A stretch of 22,695 nucleotides of DNA, taken from positions 1-22,695 of IMG/VR virus record IMGVR_UViG_3300030328_002325; one strand, given 5' to 3'. Numbering within the stretch: the first letter of the stretch is position 1; every line of letters begins with the position of its first letter. Under the pieces are notes generated by a model. That model ran no database searches. It was not told where the DNA came from and saw only the letters and a list, made by a program, of their open reading frames with translations. A program made the translations under genes and the position numbers. The stretch is from a virus. Shown here one piece after another: positions 1 through 8,958 of the stretch.

Positions 1-109
1 GTAGCCTAAGCGCCCGAAAGGATAACGCTTGAGAGTGAACAACGAGAAAAGAACGACTTGAAACTGTAATTCAATTCAAACCTTAATTCTAAAGAAAGGA
101 TAATTAACT
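1..109 (+). promoter_or_regulatory. Leader of the capsid gene with strong ribosome binding site
   Basis: No complete gene is visible here. All three forward frames stop within the first 32 bases, so the upstream gene (a scaffold or assembly protein would be expected from T7 order) ends at or before this point. A purine-rich AAAGAAAGGA tract at 91-100 puts AAGGA nine bases before the ATG at 110. That is one of the two clearest Shine-Dalgarno sites in the window and fits a very highly expressed capsid gene. I see no convincing phage RNA polymerase promoter. Confidence 0.6.
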
Positions 110-1156
110 ATGGCTGATGGAGTAATCACCCCGTCTCGCATTGGACAATCAATGGGAGCGGGCGCTACAGATGCGCTTTTTCTCAAGGTGTTCGCTAATG
201 AAGTGCTTAACGCATTTGAAGAGTCGAACGTCATGAAAGAGCTTCACACCGTTCGGACTATTTCGAGCGGTAAGTCGGCGCAATTCCCAGTAACGGGTAT
301 TGCGACAGCAAAATACCACACTCCCGGTGAGGATGTGTTCGAGGAAACCACTGATGGTGGTTACGCGACCGCAATCAAACATCGTGAGCGTGTTATCAAC
401 ATTGATGACGTTCTTATCGCGGCTACTTCCGTAGCTCAGATTGACGAACTCAAGAACCACTACGATGTGCGGTCTACTTACACGACCGAGCTTGGACGTG
501 CGCTTGCTAAGCGTTTCGACCTTGCAACGCTTCGGACACTGGCAGCAGCAGCTAACGTAACAAGCACTGCTCGCTCAAACCCAGATGCCGCTGAAGGCAC
601 TGTGATTGACTTGGGCACCACCACTGGCGCTCCTGCTGACCTGTCTACCGCTGCTAACATCATTCAAACCTTCCGGGTTGTTGCCCAGAAGCTGGATGAG
701 AACGACATCCCAAGTGAGGACCGCTTTGCGATTCTCTCTCCTGACCTGTATTACCTGCTTACTGGTAGCGAAAACGCTGCTATTAACAGGGACTTCGGTG
801 GAAGTGGTGACATTGCTAGCGGTAACGTGCCAACGCTGTTGGGTATCAAAATCTACAGCACTCCGCACATCTCCGACATCACCACCAACGAAGTTGCGAG
901 TGATGACAAGAACGCTAATAACAACCCGCATGACGATGCCGATGGTGCCTCTGCTGGCGCAGGTTATCTTGATGCTGGTCTTGACGTTCTCAAGTTCCTT
1001 GCTGGACACAGGTCCGCAATCGGAACCGTCAAGTTGCTGGACCTCGCTGTTGAGTCCGAATACTCAATGCAGAAGCAGTCAACGCTCATGTTGGCTAAGT
1101 ATGCAATGGGTCACGGGATTCTGCGTCCTGAGTCCGCTGTTATGGTTAGAAGCTAA
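110..1156 (+). CDS. Major capsid protein, T7 gp10-like
   Basis: This 348-residue protein is the T7 gp10-type major capsid protein, expected to adopt the HK97 fold and form the icosahedral shell. Its length matches T7 gp10A (about 345 aa). Family-typical stretches are the start through ALFLKVFANEVLNAFE, the FPVTGIATAKYHTPGE region near residues 59-74, and the C-terminal half with AAINRDFGGSG and a final MAKYAMGHGILRPE-like segment. ATG 110 has AAGGA at 96-100. The gene is followed by an intrinsic terminator at 1178-1218 and then the tail tube gene, the same order as in T7. Its codons are richer in C and G at third positions than those of the next seven genes, as expected for the most abundant protein. 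I see no slippery sequence near the stop that would suggest a T7-style 10B frameshift product. Confidence 0.93.
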   Translation: MADGVITPSRIGQSMGAGATDALFLKVFANEVLNAFEESNVMKELHTVRTISSGKSAQFPVTGIATAKYHTPGEDVFEETTDGGYATAIKHRERVINIDDVLIAATSVAQIDELKNHYDVRSTYTTELGRALAKRFDLATLRTLAAAANVTSTARSNPDAAEGTVIDLGTTTGAPADLSTAANIIQTFRVVAQKLDENDIPSEDRFAILSPDLYYLLTGSENAAINRDFGGSGDIASGNVPTLLGIKIYSTPHISDITTNEVASDDKNANNNPHDDADGASAGAGYLDAGLDVLKFLAGHRSAIGTVKLLDLAVESEYSMQKQSTLMLAKYAMGHGILRPESAVMVRS

Positions 1157-1177
1157 CCGACAATAACTAACCCTTGA

Positions 1178-1218
1178 GGGGGTCTTCGTAGTATATTCTG
1201 CGGAGGCCCCCTTTTTTT
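1178..1218 (+). terminator. Intrinsic terminator after the capsid gene
   Basis: GGGGGTCTTCG (1178-1188) pairs over 11 positions with CGGAGGCCCCC (1201-1211), using two G-U pairs. The loop is 12 bases, and seven T residues (1212-1218) follow directly. The position just after the capsid gene corresponds to T-phi of T7, which is leaky and sets the capsid-to-tail ratio. GGAGG at 1202-1206, in the 3' arm, is the only ribosome-binding-like sequence for the next gene (ATG 1222). Confidence 0.88.
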
Positions 1219-1221
1219 CTT

Positions 1222-1812
1222 ATGGCTCTCACTACAGAAATCGAAAGCGTAAACCAAATGCTTGGGCATATTGGTGAAGCACCTATAAACTCACTAGCTG
1301 ACACCGCAGCTTTACCTATTTCAGCAAGCACTGCTCTTACGGTTCTGCGCGAAGTAGCCAAAGAAGTTCAAACGGAAGAGTGGCACTTTAACACAATCAC
1401 CGACTACGAACCAACTATTGACGGAGACGGTAAGTTGAGTCTACCGAGCAATACGTTGTTTGTGGACGCAGTTAACGCTACAGATGATTTAGTCCAACGA
1501 GGTCTTTATTTGTATAATAGAAAAGACCGGACGTTTGTGTTCAGCGCTACGGTCAAGGTAGACCTAACTACTCAGTTAGACTGGGACGATTTACCTGAAG
1601 TAGCTAGGCGCTACATAACACTTAGAGCTGCTCGAATATTCCAAGGAAGGATTGTTGGTAGTCGTGAGCTTGAAGCGCTCATAGCGGTCGATGAGATGCA
1701 AGCACGCGCTCGTCTCCAAGAGCTAGACTCACAGTCTTCGGACAGAACCATCTTTGACAACCAAGATGTTTATCGGCGTTTGGGCGTGCGTAGACAATAC
1801 AATATACAGTAA
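1222..1812 (+). CDS. Tail tubular protein A, T7 gp11-like (gatekeeper/adaptor)
   Basis: The 196-residue product has the same length as T7 gp11, which forms the dodecameric ring joining the portal to the tail nozzle. Family features visible here are an N-terminal helix with VNQMLGHIGEAPINSL (about residues 10-25), EVQTEEWHFN near residue 50, and a C-terminal helical region with ARRYITLRAARIFQGR. The ATG begins four bases after the T-run of the terminator. The nearest Shine-Dalgarno-like sequence (GGAGG, 1202-1206) is 15 bases upstream and buried in the terminator stem. The stop codon shares one base with the next start (TAATG), so translation is probably coupled to tail tube B. Confidence 0.9.
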   Translation: MALTTEIESVNQMLGHIGEAPINSLADTAALPISASTALTVLREVAKEVQTEEWHFNTITDYEPTIDGDGKLSLPSNTLFVDAVNATDDLVQRGLYLYNRKDRTFVFSATVKVDLTTQLDWDDLPEVARRYITLRAARIFQGRIVGSRELEALIAVDEMQARARLQELDSQSSDRTIFDNQDVYRRLGVRRQYNIQ

Positions 1813-4751
1813 TGCCTCTTATCAATACCTCTCTGACCAACCTCATTCAAGGGGTCTCTCAGCAGCCTGATGCTGTTAAGTTTCCCGGACAATGCGCGGA
1901 ACAGGAAAACGCTTTATCCAGTATTGTAGACGGTCTTCAAAAGAGACCAGCTACTCGTCATATAAGTAGAATACTTAGAGAAGCTTCTGTAGACGCAGAT
2001 GCAAAAGTGCACTTCATAGAGCGTGACGCAAATGAGAGGTATGTTGTTATTATAAAAGGAACCGACACCAAAGAACTTACAGCGTATAGTTTAAAAGACG
2101 GCACACAGGCTACCATTGCTCAACGCTACAGAGCGGTCATTACATCGTCAGCAGGAGCTGGGGTAGCTAACGGAGATTACTATGAGTATACCTTTAACTT
2201 ATCTCAAAGACCTCCTGTAGAGTTTACTGCTGTAGGTAGCGGGTCTGCGGATAACTATGTGCGTGTTGTAGATGGAGCTGACACTTCGGCTACTAAGTTT
2301 GATTTGTTATCTGTTACGCAGACCGAAGATACAGGTCAAATTAAGTTTAAGGTTAAAGGAGATACCGCAGACACCTTTAGCTTAAAAGGAACAGGGACAG
2401 GAGAGCTTCAAAATACCATCGACTACTACATTGCGGCAGCTTCGTCTGTTGAGCCAACGTATCTAAAAACTAAAGACGATGGGACAAACACGGTAGCTCG
2501 CAAAGACCTTAAGACGCTTACGACTGGAGACTTTACTTACCTACTGAACACTCAAAAGACAGTCACAAAAGACTCAGTTGAAAGCGCGTCTCTAAATAAG
2601 AATGCGTTAGTGTTTATTAAGCAAGGAGACTACGAAAAGAAGTATGGAGTGCGCGTAGAGCACAACGGGAATACTTACGAAAACTGGGTTTACTCAGGAG
2701 CTTCTCAAGCTAAAGACGGCTCGACTTACTACAACACAGCAAAGAACGCCCAAGCAGACCATATCCTTGCTACTTTGTTTTCGGATAACAAAGACCCTGT
2801 TCGGGACGCTTCAGGAGAACAGAATGTAGACCCTGATTTAGACGACAAAAACGCCGCTACTAATAGAGCGCTACACGCTAATGTTACCGGTAGTCTTTTT
2901 AAGGCTCCGGGCTTTACCAAAGACTCGTTAAGGCTTTTATCTCCCCGCATAGGAGAGATACGACACAACAGTAACGAAGACTTTACCATTTATCCCGTAG
3001 ATAGCACGGGAGGTGAAGGCATCGGGGTTGCGCACAAATCTGTTACATCGCTACTAGATTTGCCAAAAGTTGCTCCTCATAGGTTTAAGATTAAAATTAG
3101 AGGAGACATCGAAGAGCAGACTGATGACCGCTTTGTTACGTTTCTTGTGGCTGGCTCAAACAACCAAACAAATGAGACAAGTGTCGGGCAAGGCAGTTGG
3201 GTAGAGTCAGCGGGCGATAGAGTAAACAACAGAATTGACGCGCACACTATGCCGCTGATTCTAAAGTCTACAGCCGAAAACGTCTTTGAGCTATGTCATA
3301 TGCCTTTAGACGCGCTCGCCGCTGGTGACCTCAATACCAACCCAGACCCTTCTTTTGTTAACTCAACTATTAGCGGTATTTTTCAGTTTAAAGGGCGGCT
3401 TGGACTTCTCTCAAACGCTTCGGTAAGCCTTACGGAAGTTAAGTTTGGTTCATATGCAGCCGACAACGCCATACAAAACTATAACTTTTACAGGACTACT
3501 GTTGTTTCTCTGCTAGATGGAGACCCTATCGACGTTACGCTTTCGTCCGCTAATGTGGTCAAGCTCAAGGACGCGATGGCATTCCAAGATAACTTGGTAA
3601 TGTTCTCTGACTATGGGCAGTTTGTTCTTCGTGGAGGAGACCTCCTGACGCCTAAGTCTGTGTCCGCAAACCCAATCACAGAGTTTGAGTATGATAGTTC
3701 TGTGTCACCGGTAGCTCTTGGTTCATTTATATACTTCCCCTTTGCGCGAGGTAAGTTCACCGGAGTGCGTGAGTTTACCGTAAACAGCAACACAGATGTC
3801 TTTGACGCTAACGAAATTACATCTCACGTTCCTCAGTATATTACTCAGAAGCTAGACTCTAATAGCTTACCAGAAGGGCTTGTATCCATGACTGGATGTA
3901 GCTCAGAAGAGCTACTAGCAGCCACAGATGGAGAAGCTATATACATCTACAAGTATTTCTTTAGCGGTAATGAAAAGATACTAAGCTCTTGGAGTAAGTT
4001 TACACTAGGTGGGGGTGGGATTCGTGGTATTGGGTTTGTTGATTCTGATTTATACATTGTTCAGTCCCCCGCAAACGTAAACAAGCCAGAGACCCACTTA
4101 TTAAAAATCCCTCTGGCTAATAAAGAAAGAGATGTAGAAGGATACAATATCCACTTAGACAAGCGCGTAGAGATTACCTTAAACGCTGACGCCGCTTCTC
4201 CTTCTTTTACTCTTCCTTATTATTTGTCCACAGGAGAAACGCTCCAAGCTTACACTGCGGACGGCTTGTTTGTTCAAAACCTTGATGTATCCGAAGACGA
4301 TACCAACACAACCGTATCGTTTGTAAGCGACATTGTGCCGGGAGGCATCTCAGGCTCTGCTGTTAAGCTATACGTGGGCGTTGGTTACGGAATGAAATAC
4401 ACGTTCTCTGAGCAGATATTCAAGGCGTCTGCTGGAGAAAAAGCCAGCCCTACAAACGCTGGTCGAATGCTTATAAGAAACGGTAGTATTTTCTTTCAGG
4501 ACACCAGTCACTTTGTTGTAAAGGTGACACCAAATTTACGCAGCACTTCTAAGAGCGAGTTTAACGCGACCATTGTTCAATCTACGACAGAAGGCTCCAT
4601 GCCCTTAGAAACTAATAGCTTTCGCTTCCCGGTCTTTACAGACCCGAAAGGGACCGTCATAACAATCGAAAACGATAGCGCCGCTCCTTGTAACTTACAG
4701 AGTGCGGAGTTTGAGTCCTTTGTTCACCAAAGGTCACGTAGGTATGTATAG
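1812..4751 (+). CDS. Tail tubular protein B, T7 gp12-like (tail nozzle)
   Basis: This 979-residue protein is the gp12-type nozzle protein forming the distal tail tube and closing the DNA exit channel. The diagnostic region is the N-terminus: LIQGVSQQPDAVKFPGQ (about residues 11-27) followed by ENALSSIVDGLQKRPATRH. The rest is rich in beta-strand-like and Thr/Ser/Asn segments, as expected for the multi-domain nozzle. It is longer than T7 gp12 (about 794 aa), so extra surface domains are likely; I cannot place them by eye. The gene starts within the stop of tail tube A and its 3' end overlaps the next start by eight bases. AT-rich codons (AGA, TTA, GTA) are common, unlike the capsid gene. Confidence 0.9.
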   Translation: MPLINTSLTNLIQGVSQQPDAVKFPGQCAEQENALSSIVDGLQKRPATRHISRILREASVDADAKVHFIERDANERYVVIIKGTDTKELTAYSLKDGTQATIAQRYRAVITSSAGAGVANGDYYEYTFNLSQRPPVEFTAVGSGSADNYVRVVDGADTSATKFDLLSVTQTEDTGQIKFKVKGDTADTFSLKGTGTGELQNTIDYYIAAASSVEPTYLKTKDDGTNTVARKDLKTLTTGDFTYLLNTQKTVTKDSVESASLNKNALVFIKQGDYEKKYGVRVEHNGNTYENWVYSGASQAKDGSTYYNTAKNAQADHILATLFSDNKDPVRDASGEQNVDPDLDDKNAATNRALHANVTGSLFKAPGFTKDSLRLLSPRIGEIRHNSNEDFTIYPVDSTGGEGIGVAHKSVTSLLDLPKVAPHRFKIKIRGDIEEQTDDRFVTFLVAGSNNQTNETSVGQGSWVESAGDRVNNRIDAHTMPLILKSTAENVFELCHMPLDALAAGDLNTNPDPSFVNSTISGIFQFKGRLGLLSNASVSLTEVKFGSYAADNAIQNYNFYRTTVVSLLDGDPIDVTLSSANVVKLKDAMAFQDNLVMFSDYGQFVLRGGDLLTPKSVSANPITEFEYDSSVSPVALGSFIYFPFARGKFTGVREFTVNSNTDVFDANEITSHVPQYITQKLDSNSLPEGLVSMTGCSSEELLAATDGEAIYIYKYFFSGNEKILSSWSKFTLGGGGIRGIGFVDSDLYIVQSPANVNKPETHLLKIPLANKERDVEGYNIHLDKRVEITLNADAASPSFTLPYYLSTGETLQAYTADGLFVQNLDVSEDDTNTTVSFVSDIVPGGISGSAVKLYVGVGYGMKYTFSEQIFKASAGEKASPTNAGRMLIRNGSIFFQDTSHFVVKVTPNLRSTSKSEFNATIVQSTTEGSMPLETNSFRFPVFTDPKGTVITIENDSAAPCNLQSAEFESFVHQRSRRYV

Positions 4752-5211
4752 CGTTGTTGAGACCACTCCCGAAGGTCACACAATAAGAGTGACCACTAAA
4801 GCTCATCTTAATGAGCTTAAAGAGAATCTACGGGACATGGACAAAACAGAGGTAGCGTGCTTTAAGACAAGCCCTGAAGACGCCCTTAACAACGCCTTTG
4901 AAACAGACGATGTTACTTTTACAGTTGTAACCAAAGACAACAACGTAATGGCTATCTTTGGCGCAGGAGTTTCTGATGCCCCTTACATATGGATGCTGGG
5001 TTCTCCTGAAGTAGAAACCTACTCTAAGGATTTCCTTAAACATTGTCGTAAGTGGGTTTGGTCATTGACTGAGCTTTACGGAGAAGTGTCTAATTACATA
5101 CACGCCGAAAACTTTATTTGCCTTAAATGGCTAGAGTGGTGCGGAGCAACGCTCAGCGACCCCTTTGAAATAGACAAACAAACCTTTATTAAATTCACCA
5201 TAACTAGATAA
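4744..5211 (+). CDS. T7 gp13-like protein with GNAT-type fold
   Basis: The 155-residue product sits where T7 has gene 13 (internal virion protein needed for assembly) and resembles that family (Gp13/DUF2833). The C-terminal part, with WSLTELYGEVSNYIHAEN followed by CLKWLEWCGATL, has the Asn-helix-Gly pattern of GNAT acetyltransferases; whether it binds acetyl-CoA is unknown. An in-frame upstream ATG at 4702 would add 14 residues. I chose ATG 4744 because AAAGG (4729-4733) lies ten bases before it and the overlap with the previous gene is then only eight bases, in line with the other junctions. It is followed after two bases by the gp14-like gene. Confidence 0.8.
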   Translation: MYSVVETTPEGHTIRVTTKAHLNELKENLRDMDKTEVACFKTSPEDALNNAFETDDVTFTVVTKDNNVMAIFGAGVSDAPYIWMLGSPEVETYSKDFLKHCRKWVWSLTELYGEVSNYIHAENFICLKWLEWCGATLSDPFEIDKQTFIKFTITR

Positions 5212-5213
5212 CC

Positions 5214-5894
5214 ATGTGTTTACCAGTCCCAGCTCAAATAGCGCTGACCATTGCGTCAGGGGTTGCTGATTTTGCGTCTCAAGCCCAAGCAGCTCGACAA
5301 CAAGAGCGCGCTCAATACCAAGCGTCTTTAAACGAGTTGAAGAGGTATCAACACGAAGCGTCTGCTGAGCGTCTAAACGAAGCACAAGAAGACACTGCGG
5401 ACGCCTTTGAAGCGCAGAAAGCGCAAAGAGAAGCTCAAGAAGCTATGAGCACTCTTATGACCAGCGCCGAAGAGCGCGGTGTTGAAGGTAACTCATCTGG
5501 ACTGGCTGTTGCTCACTATATGCAAGCTAACGCTAACTACCAAACCGCGTTAGAGCGTCAGGCTAGGATGAGGAGAGCTACTAGCCACTTCAGGCTTAGA
5601 GGGGCTGGCCTTGGCTTTACACAAAACATGGTCCGCATAAACCGCCCGATAAACAGACCTAACCTTCTTGGAACAGCTATCTCTACGGTGCAGGGCGTTC
5701 AGTCTATTTACCAAGCAGACGCTCTTAGAGGAATGCAGGAAGGTCTATACACTCAGCAAGCAAATCTTCGGCAAAGTCAACAGGGATTAGCCGCACAGAA
5801 CGTGGGCATTGCAAGACAAGGCGCTGGGCTTAGTGCGGCACGAAGACGGCAATTTCAAATATCAACAACTCAGAGAATAGCTGGAGGAAGATAA
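5214..5894 (+). CDS. Internal virion protein, T7 gp14-like
   Basis: This 226-residue protein matches gp14, a core protein that is ejected into the host and forms the outer-membrane part of the DNA-translocation channel. A short apolar N-terminal segment (IALTIASGVADFA, about residues 9-21) is followed by a long Gln/Ala/Glu-rich predicted coiled coil (about 22-80). The AEERGVEGNSSG motif near residues 85-97 is typical of the family, and a second helical Gln-rich region lies at the C-terminus. T7 gp14 is about 196 aa. No Shine-Dalgarno sequence precedes ATG 5214, so translation probably depends on coupling with the previous gene, which ends two bases upstream. Confidence 0.82.
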   Translation: MCLPVPAQIALTIASGVADFASQAQAARQQERAQYQASLNELKRYQHEASAERLNEAQEDTADAFEAQKAQREAQEAMSTLMTSAEERGVEGNSSGLAVAHYMQANANYQTALERQARMRRATSHFRLRGAGLGFTQNMVRINRPINRPNLLGTAISTVQGVQSIYQADALRGMQEGLYTQQANLRQSQQGLAAQNVGIARQGAGLSAARRRQFQISTTQRIAGGR

Positions 5895-5895
5895 C

Positions 5896-8800
5896 ATGGC
5901 TAAACGAACATCTATAGCAAAGCAGTTGGGGCTTTCAAACGACCCTGTCCAACCAAAAGAATTTAGCGGGGAAGCATTCAGGTTAACGTCTTCTCCCGCC
6001 AGAGGGGGAGGGTGGACTCCTGCTGTCGCAGAAACCCCAACGGCTGGCAATACTACGATAGGAAGACTTGCTGGGGCGTTATCGTCGGTAAGTGGTTTGT
6101 TAGCTCAAGCAAAAGCGTTTGAAGACAAGAAGCTTGAAATGGAGCAACAGGGTCTTCAGATAGACCATCAGACTGCGCTGGTGCAGCTACAAGGGCAAGA
6201 GGCAGATGCACGTAGTGCGTCACTGGCTGCGCAAATGGACATAGCTCAGCAACAGACTGCGGAAGCTTTTGAGTTGGATAGGCTTCAACAAATGAACCCT
6301 GAAGACAGAGCGTTTGCGGCCTCGCACGCAAGTGAGTATGTCGAAGAAGCAGGTCAACAAAGAAAAGACGCACAAGTCGAAATGGTTAGAGCGGACGCTT
6401 TGGTTCCAGTTGCTCAAAAGCACCCTGTTGTTAAAAACGAGATACGTGAAATATTTAGAGGCAACGAAGCGGCTGCCACTTACTTCGATGACTTAGCGGA
6501 CGACTTAGAAGAGTGGAAGAAAGGCCCCGAGGGAGGGGACGGTGTGTTTACACCTAGTGAAGACGAGTTTAACCAGTATGTAGCTCAGTGGACGCAAGAC
6601 TATAAAGACAAACGCCAGATAACGACAAACTCAGCCGCTGAAGGCGCGTTCAATACCGCTATAGCAGACGGGTATAATAAAACTCTTCCAAGGTATAAGC
6701 GTGAAGTGTTCGACTATGTTGAGAGAGCTTCTCTTAACGACTTTCAACAGCAAGCTAACCTGAACCTAGACGCTGCTTACGATTCCACTTTAGGAGGCCT
6801 TGAGGGAGAGACGGGAGAGGTCAATTACGATACTCTTCTTTCAGCCCCTTGGTGGAACACTATTCGTCAAAAAAATCCTGATGAGTTAGATGGGTTTATT
6901 AGTCAGTCCGTTCTTGGTTCAATAGACAGAGCATTAGACTTTGGAAAAGGAGGCAAGCCTCTAGTAGCGCTAAAAGAACTGGAAAAAGCTAAGATTATGC
7001 TTGGCCTCCCAGACTCGGACAAGGACTACAAATACCGGGGTAAAATTTCGTTTAAAGAAGGCACCGTAGGGCAAAAACTTTTAGCTTCTATCGCTGCCGC
7101 CGAAGAGTCTATTGAAGAAAGAGAGCTGACTAATACAGGTAAAAAAGCCGCTGTGTTTTTAAGTAAATTTCAACCTTATGCTACTGCGTTTATGCATAAT
7201 CAGGGAAATATAGAGAATACTAATTTAGATATTCTTCTCAGTAACCCAAACACAAACAACATAGAAGCTATAAGGGGAATGTTTGCGCCGGAAGACATAG
7301 ACTCTACTCACGTTCAAGAGCTGCTGAAAGAGTATGAGGAATTTTCTTTCGAGGAAAGAATCATGGCTAACGAAAGTTTATACACTCTTGTTGAAAAAAC
7401 CCGCACTAACCAAACAGAACGTCTAGCGGTAGCTCAGAAGGTCATAGCGCCTACTATGAAATCGTATTCAAACCCTAACGTATACGCAACAGGGGACGAT
7501 GCTTTAGCAAAGGCAATGGTGAATATTTTAGTAGACGAAGCCAATCAAACTACAGTTTCTGATGACGTAAGAGCTGCGCTAGGTGACCCAAACGTAACGC
7601 AAGGAGCCGAAAGAACAGGAGAAGCTCCTTTGCCTGTAGTGGGTGCGTTAAACGGAGAGCAAATAGCAGTAATTCTCCAAAAAGCACAAAGCGACACGGA
7701 CCTAGAGTCGGGGCAAGCTATAGATGATTTTGTTGAAACCTTTGCAAAAGAAAATGGCAGAAGCCCTGCATTAGCTGACTTTAAAGACCAGCTTGGTCCT
7801 ATATTAGTAGACCTTAATAGCAGAGGGTTTATGGAAAAAGTTCACGACATGGTGCAGAAACAAGTGAGCGATGAGCGTATGCGTAAATTCCTCAGCGGAG
7901 AACCTGTTAACTTAAGAAAAATTACCAAAACAGACGCTCAAGGAGTATCGGAAACCAAAGAAATTTCTGCACCAAGCACGGCCCGTGACTTTTATAAGAC
8001 CGTAGACACGGCATACAAAAGCCAGCAAAAAATTAGAGCTGATAAAGCTAAGCTTTCGGGAAAGCAAAAAGAGTTTACTAAAGAAGACTCAGTTCAAAGC
8101 AAGAGGTTTCTTGAAGCTTTAGATGAGCAAAAAGGTCAAGCTGAATTAGCTTACGAGGTGGCGGAGAAAGCGGTAACTAGTAATATATACGACCACATGA
8201 CTCGCGGAACCTTTTTCCCCGGCAAAGGTTTTACCCAAGAAGATTATAGCGCTGCTCAAAGAGAAGTTCTAGACGCTTTTGAAACCAAGGTAGAGTATGG
8301 GCTTAGCGCGGACGAAGCTATGGCTTACTACACCTCTACAATGGTTAACGGCTCTATGGGTAGAAGAGTCCTTCTTAAGTCTTCAGAAGACAGATTTAAC
8401 GAGATTCACGACAAAATTGAGGAGACTGGCGGGCAAGACTTAAACAGGTATAGAGAGCGTTACTTAGAATTTGATAAATACAAAAAAGAGTATCGACGTA
8501 AGTTCATACGCCAAATACCGACAAGCCCAACTTATTTAAAGTCCCCTAATTTAGCTAGAGGTGCTTATGCGGACTATTACACAGACCGCCTATTACCAGA
8601 TGTAAGAGCAACGGACAAAAGCGGAGACTTTGTTAAAGGACAGACGTTAGCTGTAAAAGGCGACCCGGCTGACAGCACCATCGACATAGGCTTTTTAAGC
8701 AAAATAAAACCACCTATTACAGACCTACCAGTAACCGGCGTTAACTATAACGCTAAGGGCGGCATCAAAAGCTACAACATGGATGTTATTAAGTCCGCGT

Positions 8801-8940
8801 TAGACGCAGACGATAAAGGCTTAAATAGAATGGCACGCTTGTGGGGATACGAAGACACCAAAGAAGGTCTCAAGGAATTCCTAAAATACCAATACACTCA
8901 CTCTCTTTTTGAAATCCGCAAAAGAGCACAGGGTAAGTAA
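5896..8940 (+). CDS. Internal virion protein, T7 gp15-like
   Basis: The position between gp14-like and gp16-like genes and the large, helix-rich, charged composition identify this 1014-residue product as the gp15-type core/ejection protein that forms the periplasmic tunnel. T7 gp15 is about 747 aa, so this one is markedly longer. A Gly/Pro-rich leader (residues about 30-50) is followed by a long Gln/Ala/Glu coiled-coil-like stretch (about 60-130) and a mixed helical body. I see no clear enzymatic motif and no lysozyme or transglycosylase signature. The start is well supported: GGAGG at 5883-5887 lies eight bases before ATG 5896. The start follows the previous stop after one base. Confidence 0.8.
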   Translation: MAKRTSIAKQLGLSNDPVQPKEFSGEAFRLTSSPARGGGWTPAVAETPTAGNTTIGRLAGALSSVSGLLAQAKAFEDKKLEMEQQGLQIDHQTALVQLQGQEADARSASLAAQMDIAQQQTAEAFELDRLQQMNPEDRAFAASHASEYVEEAGQQRKDAQVEMVRADALVPVAQKHPVVKNEIREIFRGNEAAATYFDDLADDLEEWKKGPEGGDGVFTPSEDEFNQYVAQWTQDYKDKRQITTNSAAEGAFNTAIADGYNKTLPRYKREVFDYVERASLNDFQQQANLNLDAAYDSTLGGLEGETGEVNYDTLLSAPWWNTIRQKNPDELDGFISQSVLGSIDRALDFGKGGKPLVALKELEKAKIMLGLPDSDKDYKYRGKISFKEGTVGQKLLASIAAAEESIEERELTNTGKKAAVFLSKFQPYATAFMHNQGNIENTNLDILLSNPNTNNIEAIRGMFAPEDIDSTHVQELLKEYEEFSFEERIMANESLYTLVEKTRTNQTERLAVAQKVIAPTMKSYSNPNVYATGDDALAKAMVNILVDEANQTTVSDDVRAALGDPNVTQGAERTGEAPLPVVGALNGEQIAVILQKAQSDTDLESGQAIDDFVETFAKENGRSPALADFKDQLGPILVDLNSRGFMEKVHDMVQKQVSDERMRKFLSGEPVNLRKITKTDAQGVSETKEISAPSTARDFYKTVDTAYKSQQKIRADKAKLSGKQKEFTKEDSVQSKRFLEALDEQKGQAELAYEVAEKAVTSNIYDHMTRGTFFPGKGFTQEDYSAAQREVLDAFETKVEYGLSADEAMAYYTSTMVNGSMGRRVLLKSSEDRFNEIHDKIEETGGQDLNRYRERYLEFDKYKKEYRRKFIRQIPTSPTYLKSPNLARGAYADYYTDRLLPDVRATDKSGDFVKGQTLAVKGDPADSTIDIGFLSKIKPPITDLPVTGVNYNAKGGIKSYNMDVIKSALDADDKGLNRMARLWGYEDTKEGLKEFLKYQYTHSLFEIRKRAQGK

Positions 8941-8958
8941 ACCTAATTTAGCAAAAGA

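Noticed and set aside
58-88. Sigma70 promoter before the capsid gene (TTGAAA ... TTAATT)
   Set aside because: The spacing is 19 bases and the -10 is poor; AT-rich leader sequence gives such matches by chance.
606-1166. 186-codon frame overlapping the capsid gene in another frame
   Set aside because: Its Leu/Thr/Ser-rich product is a frame-shadow of the capsid gene and ends close to the capsid stop only by chance. I saw no slippery site joining the two.
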